From positions 1-9,503 of the forward strand of contig JAFGFP010000095.1 in the NCBI GenBank assembly GCA_016931015.1: a stretch of 9,503 bases of DNA, written 5' to 3'. The position numbers were made by a program, and so were the translations under genes. Below are positions 6,265 to 9,503 of the stretch, one piece after another. How positions within the stretch are numbered: the first letter of the stretch is position 1; each line of letters opens with the position of its first letter. This DNA is from Dehalococcoidales bacterium. GTDB lineage: Bacteria > Chloroflexota > Dehalococcoidia > Dehalococcoidales > UBA5760. The notes beneath the pieces were generated by a model that saw only the letters and a list, made by a program, of their open reading frames with translations, was not told the DNA's origin and made no database searches.

Positions 6265-6957
6265 TCAGTCAGACGGGAAGTAGGGTAGTCCCGCTTCGAA
6301 GCCGACGCGGTTGGGGAAGACCTGCATCTCCGCCTCGGAGATACAAAAGCTGTTCCAGGCATTTTCGCTGACGCCGTTAACATAGTATATCGTCGGCACG
6401 TAGGTTCCGCACTTTTCCTTCTGCCAGCCGAGAAGCGGTCGGTCGGAGCCCCACCATCCCCACCAGCCCCAGCCCCACCAGCCGCGCCATCTGACGCCGC
6501 TCCAGGTTACCTCAAGGGTGTACTTGCTGAGGGCGAAGTTATACATGACATCGAGAGGGTCAGAACCCAGAAGTTCGCCTAACAATTCAGCGATGCTGAC
6601 CTGCCATACCTCATGGGCGCTGAGTGTCTCGGGTACGTCCAGGTTAGCGTAGTCGTACCAGTCGTCCGGCGTGCCCTCGGCGATGACCTGTTCATCGCCG
6701 GCGATGAGCGATACCCACTCTATGGTGAGGTCTCTATCGCAGTTGGGGTTGGTAATAATGAAGCTGGTGTCCCACCATTCCTCCTGGTCCCAGAGGGTTG
6801 GGTTATCGTAATACCCCATCTCGCCGACGCCGATGAGCTTGTGGCCGCCCACGTCCTGATGCCCGTCCATTTCTGTATAGGCGTACGCCGCCCCGCCGAC
6901 GCCCACCGCCAGGGCCATGGCGATGCCAATCAGGATTAGTTTCTTCTTCCGACTCAC
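6265..6957 (-). CDS. secreted protein of unknown family, tandem paralogue 1
   Basis: A 230-residue protein with a signal peptide (MSRKKKLILIG, hydrophobic core, likely cleavage after AYA at 26). No family recognised. It shares with the downstream gene the blocks VGEMGYY (44-50), FIITNPNCDRDLTIEWVSL (66-84), EQVIAEGTPDDWYDYANLD, VPETLS-HEVWQVSIA, and PLLGWQKEKC. It differs by a striking Trp/Gly run, WRGWWGWGWWGWWG (157-170). Cysteines are Cys73, Cys183 and Cys205, so one or two could pair outside the cell. The GTG start at 6957 has GGAGGTGA about 6 nt upstream and matches the paralogue. It is first in a two-gene unit, transcribed from the promoter at 7061-7088 with a leader of about 97 nt. Probably exported or envelope-associated, function unknown. 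Confidence 0.82.
   Translation of the reverse strand: MSRKKKLILIGIAMALAVGVGGAAYAYTEMDGHQDVGGHKLIGVGEMGYYDNPTLWDQEEWWDTSFIITNPNCDRDLTIEWVSLIAGDEQVIAEGTPDDWYDYANLDVPETLSAHEVWQVSIAELLGELLGSDPLDVMYNFALSKYTLEVTWSGVRWRGWWGWGWWGWWGSDRPLLGWQKEKCGTYVPTIYYVNGVSENAWNSFCISEAEMQVFPNRVGFEAGLPYFPSD
6449..6476 (-). other. G-quadruplex-capable run in the coding strand
   Basis: Four GGGG tracts on the minus strand (6476-6473, 6470-6467, 6461-6458, 6452-6449), separated by 2, 5 and 5 nt, satisfy the canonical G4 pattern. They are on the sense strand and so also in the mRNA. They encode the Trp/Gly run. The paralogue has only scattered GGG runs at the same place. Confidence 0.6.
6590..6693. repeat. 104-bp near-identical duplicated segment, copy in paralogue 1
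   Basis: Partner of 5842-5945 with 100 of 104 bases identical. At least one difference changes the protein (SAHEV here, SPHEV in the other copy). Confidence 0.85.
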
Positions 6958-7060
6958 CTTCTGTCACCTCCTTTTCCCCAGGTGAATTACCGGCTCTCTT
7001 GCCCGTCATTCACATGATGTGCCTCCCGTGCCGGGTTTGAGGTCATACTTTAGTATTAGT

Positions 7061-7088
7061 AGTGTATCACCAAATCTTGATTTGTCAA
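7061..7088 (-). promoter_or_regulatory. promoter of the secreted-protein pair
   Basis: On the minus strand, a perfect TTGACA (7088-7083), a 16-bp spacer and TACACT (7066-7061). Transcription would start near 7054, giving a leader of about 97 nt. The weak -10 with a perfect -35 and an overlapping palindrome fits a regulated promoter. Confidence 0.6.
7071..7084. promoter_or_regulatory. palindromic candidate operator
   Basis: CAAATCTTGATTTG: perfect 6-bp arms with a 2-bp centre. It fills most of the -35/-10 spacer and overlaps the -35 box, the usual position for a repressor site. No regulator gene is seen nearby. Confidence 0.4.
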
Positions 7089-7111
7089 TACCCCGGCCGG
7101 ATTCGGGCTGC

Positions 7112-7140
7112 TTGAGAGCCGTATTGCGGCGTGCTATAGT
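7112..7140 (+). promoter_or_regulatory. promoter of tRNA-Leu
   Basis: TTGAGA (7112-7117), a 17-bp spacer and TATAGT (7135-7140). The predicted start near 7147 is only about 7 nt before the tRNA. Confidence 0.65.
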
Positions 7141-7153
7141 ATTGTTAGCCATT

Positions 7154-7235
7154 GGGGGAGTGCCGGAACTGGCAGACGGGCCAGACTTAGGATCTGGTGT
7201 CGCAAGACGTGGGGGTTCGAGTCCCCCCTTCCCCA
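7154..7235 (+). tRNA. tRNA-Leu, anticodon UAG (reads CUA)
   Basis: The acceptor stem GGGGGAG pairs with CTTCCCC (one G-T pair). The D arm is CCG...CGG, and the anticodon stem CCAGA/TCTGG has loop CTTAGGA, so the anticodon is TAG. A long variable arm (TGTC-GCAA-GACG region) is typical of class II tRNAs. The T arm is GGGGG-TTCGAGT-CCCCC, and the discriminator is A. The 3' CCA is not encoded (CTT follows). It has its own promoter. Confidence 0.95.
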
Positions 7236-7249
7236 CTTAGCGCCTGTGG

Positions 7250-7849
7250 TCAGGCGGTCTTGGGGAAGTGCCGGTCGGTGATTTCCCCGGCTTCCCGGAG
7301 CCACTCCCGCCTCTGCCCTAACGTGCTGGTGACGATAACCCCGAAGTTCCTGCGGTAAAAGCTCTTTACGCCGCAGGATACCAGCATGTTGTTCTTCCAT
7401 AGGGTTTCCAGGGGGTCGCCGTAGACGGCTAGTTCTCTGGCCTCCGGCGTGTTCGAGGTGTTGAATACCAGCACTACCCCCGCTTTAAGAAGCCCGATTA
7501 GCTCGCCGTCGCCTTTGTCCCCTTCGGCGAAGGTGTAGGCGACTCCGGGGCGCAGCACTCTATCAATCCAGCCTTTCAGGATGGCGGGCGGCTGCCCCCA
7601 CCAGTTAGGGTGAATCACGATGATTCCGTCCGCGTCCGAGATTTCCGAGCAGTGCCGGCTTATTATCTTCGGTAAAGTAGCGCCTCTGGGAATCTCGCGC
7701 GCCGGGAGGAGCGGGGGGAATTTCTCCTGGTAGAGGTCGTGAAGGTTAACCTGGTGACCGTTGGCGTTCAAGACCTTTAAGGCTGCCCCGGCCAGGGCGT
7801 GGCTAAAGCTTTTGGGGTCGGGGTGTGCCAGGATTACGGATACTTTCAT
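7250..7849 (-). CDS. Flavodoxin_2-fold NAD(P)H:quinone reductase-like protein
   Basis: A 199-residue cytoplasmic flavoprotein of the Flavodoxin_2 family (NQO1/KefF/YwrO type). Members transfer electrons from NAD(P)H to quinones or other small acceptors by two-electron reduction and normally bind FMN or FAD. Seen are the N-terminal strand and phosphate loop VILAHPDPKSFSHAL (5-19). The signature HPNWWGQPPAILKGWIDRVL (80-99) is followed by PGVAY and then FNTSNTPE (129-136). Length is typical. The ATG at 7849 has AAGGAA a few bases upstream. It stands alone, convergent with tRNA-Leu (stop 14 bp away) and divergent from the DUF39 gene. The physiological acceptor cannot be read from sequence. KefF is unlikely because no kefC-like gene is adjacent. 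Confidence 0.9.
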   Translation of the reverse strand: MKVSVILAHPDPKSFSHALAGAALKVLNANGHQVNLHDLYQEKFPPLLPAREIPRGATLPKIISRHCSEISDADGIIVIHPNWWGQPPAILKGWIDRVLRPGVAYTFAEGDKGDGELIGLLKAGVVLVFNTSNTPEARELAVYGDPLETLWKNNMLVSCGVKSFYRRNFGVIVTSTLGQRREWLREAGEITDRHFPKTA

Positions 7850-7878
7850 GGTTTCCTTTCAGGCCCGAGAGTTATGTT

Positions 7879-7908
7879 ATCATACTAAACTTGATCCTCA
7901 GAGTTCTA
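7879..7908 (-). promoter_or_regulatory. weak candidate promoter for the quinone reductase-like gene
   Basis: On the minus strand, TATGAT (7884-7879) is a good -10. The best -35 with an 18-bp spacer is TAGAAC (7908-7903), which is poor. The leader would be about 23 nt. Confidence 0.35.
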
Positions 7909-7942
7909 CCCTGATAGTCGACAAGTGTGGTTGAGCCTGGAT

Positions 7943-7970
7943 TGACAAGTCGGGTATTTCACATTATTAT
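7943..7970 (+). promoter_or_regulatory. strong promoter abutting the DUF39 start codon
   Basis: Perfect TTGACA (7943-7948), a 16-bp spacer and TATTAT (7965-7970). The expected transcription start (about 7976-7978) is only 2-4 nt before the ATG at 7980. Confidence 0.65.
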
Positions 7971-7979
7971 CTTAAAGAT

Positions 7980-9185
7980 ATGGCGAAGACAATAGCAGAA
8001 ATAAACCAGAAGATAAAAGAGGGTAAGGCGGTAGTAGTTACCGCCGAGGAGATCATCGGCATTGTCAGGGAGCGCGGTGCGGAGCGCGCCGCCCGGGAGG
8101 TGGATGTCGTCACCACCGGCACCTTCGGCCCGATGTGCTCCTCGGGGGCTTATCTTAATATCGGCCACTCCAAACCGAGAATCAAGCTGGGCGGCGGTAA
8201 GACCTACCTCAACGGCGTCCCGGTCTACACGGGGTTTGCTGCGGTAGACCTGTTTGTCGGGGCCGACGCCCTCCCCGACGACGACCCCCGGAACCGGGCC
8301 TACCCCGGCGAGTTTAACTACGGCGGCGGGCACGTAATCGAGGAGCTGGTGGCCGGGAAGGACATCCGTCTGATAGCCACCTCTTACGGCACGGACTGTT
8401 ACCCCAGGAAGAAGCTCGAGACCTGGATAAACATAAAGGACTTAAACGACGCCGTGCTCTTCAACATGAGGAACGCCTACCAGAACTACAACGTGGCCGT
8501 GAACCTCTCGGACAAGACGGTTTATACCTACATGGGGGTCTTGAAGCCCAATTTGGGCAGCGCCAACTTCTGCAGCGCCGGGCAGCTCTCGCCCCTGCTC
8601 AACGACCCGTATTACAAGACCATCGGCATCGGTACCAGGATATTCCTGGGCGGGGGTATCGGCTATGTCGCCTGGCCGGGGACTCAGCACGACCCGAACG
8701 TGCCGCGTTCGGATAACGGCGTGCCCACCAGGGGGGCGGGCACCCTGGCTGTCATCGGTGATTTGAAGCAGATGGCGCCGCGGTGGCTGATGGGAACCAG
8801 TATGATGGGCTACGGCGCCAGCCTGACGGTGGGCGTCGGGGTACCGATACCGGTGCTCTCCGAGGAAATCGTGCGCTATACTGCGGTAACCGACGATGAG
8901 ATTCTGGCTCCGGTGGTGGACTATTCGGGTGACTATCCTTTACTCAGGCCGGATGTCCTGGCCGAGGTGAGCTACGCCGCGCTCAAGAGCGGGCGGATTA
9001 CCCTTCGGGGTAAGGATGTCCCCACCGCCTCTCTCTCCAGCTACTCGCGGGCGCTGGAGATTGCCGCTACCCTGAAAGAATGGATACTGAGCGGCGGTTT
9101 CGAGCTTACGGAGCCGGTGGCGTTACTGCCCACGGCGGGTAGCGACCGTACCGTCCGGCCCCTCAACGAGCGCCCCATAGACTAG
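7980..9185 (+). CDS. DUF39 (HcyBio) protein, homocysteine-biosynthesis sulfurtransferase type
   Basis: A 401-residue member of the DUF39/HcyBio family (COG1900). In methanogens the family is linked to converting aspartate semialdehyde to homocysteine with sulfide through persulfide on conserved cysteines. Seen are the family start KTIAEINQKIKEGKAVVVTAEE and VVTTGTFGPMCSSGAYLNIGHS with Cys53. Next come SYGTDCYPRK with Cys140, a glycine-rich segment with GIGTRIFLGGGIGYVAWPGTQH, and the late GVPIPVLSEE. The two cysteines fit the expected catalytic positions. No CBS domains follow, unlike the longer methanogen form. The usual partner, a NIL/ferredoxin-domain protein, is not in this window. There is no Shine-Dalgarno sequence, and the promoter nearly touches the ATG. 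No better downstream start exists before Met52, which is already inside the first motif. Confidence 0.9.
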   Translation: MAKTIAEINQKIKEGKAVVVTAEEIIGIVRERGAERAAREVDVVTTGTFGPMCSSGAYLNIGHSKPRIKLGGGKTYLNGVPVYTGFAAVDLFVGADALPDDDPRNRAYPGEFNYGGGHVIEELVAGKDIRLIATSYGTDCYPRKKLETWINIKDLNDAVLFNMRNAYQNYNVAVNLSDKTVYTYMGVLKPNLGSANFCSAGQLSPLLNDPYYKTIGIGTRIFLGGGIGYVAWPGTQHDPNVPRSDNGVPTRGAGTLAVIGDLKQMAPRWLMGTSMMGYGASLTVGVGVPIPVLSEEIVRYTAVTDDEILAPVVDYSGDYPLLRPDVLAEVSYAALKSGRITLRGKDVPTASLSSYSRALEIAATLKEWILSGGFELTEPVALLPTAGSDRTVRPLNERPID

Positions 9186-9224
9186 CGGCGGTCTCGGCGG
9201 CTTCGGCTTTTCGCGGAATTATGT

Positions 9225-9230
9225 TAAAAT
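9225..9230 (+). promoter_or_regulatory. -10-like element before tRNA-Trp
   Basis: TAAAAT about 12 nt before the tRNA, in the right place for its promoter. The -35 region at 17 bp (TTCGGC) matches poorly, so this is tentative. Confidence 0.4.
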
Positions 9231-9242
9231 AGTTTTCGAGGT

Positions 9243-9318
9243 AGGAGTGTAGCTCAGTTGGGAGAGCAGCGGTCTCCAAAACCGCCGGTCGGGGGTTCGA
9301 GTCCTCCCACTCCTGCCA
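9243..9318 (+). tRNA. tRNA-Trp, anticodon CCA
   Basis: The acceptor AGGAGTG pairs with CACTCCT and the discriminator is G. The 3' CCA is encoded (9316-9318). The D arm is GCTC-AGTTGGGA-GAGC. The anticodon stem GCGGT/ACCGC with loop CTCCAAA gives anticodon CCA. The T arm is GGGGG-TTCGAGT-CCTCC with one G-T pair. Confidence 0.95.
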
Positions 9319-9357
9319 GTATTTCCCGTTACATGAGCGAGGTTAGGAGGCAGTAAA

Positions 9358-9503
9358 ATGGCAGAGGCTAAACCTAAGGTAGTCTTCATGTTCTGGTCTG
9401 CGGGTGCTGACCCCACCCGGCATCGGGCAGACTTTGAGCTTGATTCGGCGGTGCTGACTGTGGTTGGGGTTAAAGATTACGACCAGGCGGTCAGCGTGGC
9501 TAA
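9358..9503 (+). CDS. DUF6506-like protein, C-terminus cut by window edge
   Basis: The frame is open from the ATG at 9358 to the right edge (48 codons plus 2 bases). AGGAGG lies 7 nt upstream. The start region KVVFMFWSAGADPTRHRA, followed by LTVVGVKDYDQAVSVA, resembles the small DUF6506 family proteins (about 100 residues, function unknown). Those have a strand, a DP..HR motif and an LTVVGV.DY..A pattern. It lies 39 bp after tRNA-Trp with no obvious separate promoter, so it may be co-transcribed with it. The family call is from recall and covers only the N-terminal half. Confidence 0.65.
   Translation, partial: MAEAKPKVVFMFWSAGADPTRHRADFELDSAVLTVVGVKDYDQAVSVA

Noticed and set aside
6803..7009. 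Possible upstream ORF (68 codons) in the leader of secreted paralogue 1, preceded by an ATG-TGA minimal ORF
   Set aside because: It overlaps the real gene in another frame for most of its length. The translation is charged low-complexity and the GGAGG spacing is poor.
7011..7021. CACATGATGTG palindrome in the leader of the secreted pair
   Set aside because: Too short, with a 1-nt centre. As RNA it cannot form a hairpin, and it lies downstream of the promoter.
7154..7235. tRNA-Leu as a site of integration
   Set aside because: No integrase gene and no repeat of the tRNA 3' end were seen elsewhere in the window.
7006..7236. Minus-strand open frame across tRNA-Leu
   Set aside because: It reads through the tRNA and has no supporting signal.

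Overview
The window is GC-rich bacterial DNA with mixed gene orientations, strong sigma70-type promoters and little non-coding space. The gene set is an MtaB-type radical SAM enzyme, a two-subunit class I fumarase, a DUF39 sulfurtransferase and a C-GCAxxG-C-C redox protein. This suggests a strict anaerobe. Dehalococcoidia-like Chloroflexota is my best guess from overall resemblance, but no marker in the window proves it.

Layout. 1-431 (minus) is the start of a C-GCAxxG-C-C type protein that runs off the left edge, back to back with mtaB (590-1837, plus). 1882-4190 (minus) is a three-gene operon transcribed as SDR dehydrogenase, then fumarase-type alpha subunit, then beta subunit. It has one good promoter and a leader of about 127 nt. 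4451-5308 (plus) holds two small paralogous membrane proteins, each with its own likely promoter. 5514-6957 (minus) holds two paralogous secreted proteins that I do not recognise, with a perfect -35 box and a palindrome at the promoter and a strong terminator at the end. Next come tRNA-Leu(UAG), a Flavodoxin_2 quinone reductase-like gene (7250-7849, minus), a DUF39 homocysteine-biosynthesis-type gene (7980-9185, plus) whose mRNA looks nearly leaderless, tRNA-Trp(CCA), and the start of a DUF6506-like gene that runs off the right edge.

How they fit together. The operon probably does oxidoreduction plus [4Fe-4S] hydration or dehydration of a hydroxy acid. Its alpha subunit carries CQSPG where the family normally has CQDTG, so fumarate should not be assumed as the substrate. 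The DUF39 protein points to homocysteine synthesis from sulfide by the anaerobic route. The membrane-protein pair and the secreted pair are both tandem duplications and together look like a lineage-specific envelope region. The secreted pair is the least explained part of the window: signal peptides, Trp/Gly-rich tracts, a 104-bp segment nearly identical between the copies, and a G-quadruplex-capable run in one copy. I saw no insertion sequence, CRISPR array, phage gene or rRNA.
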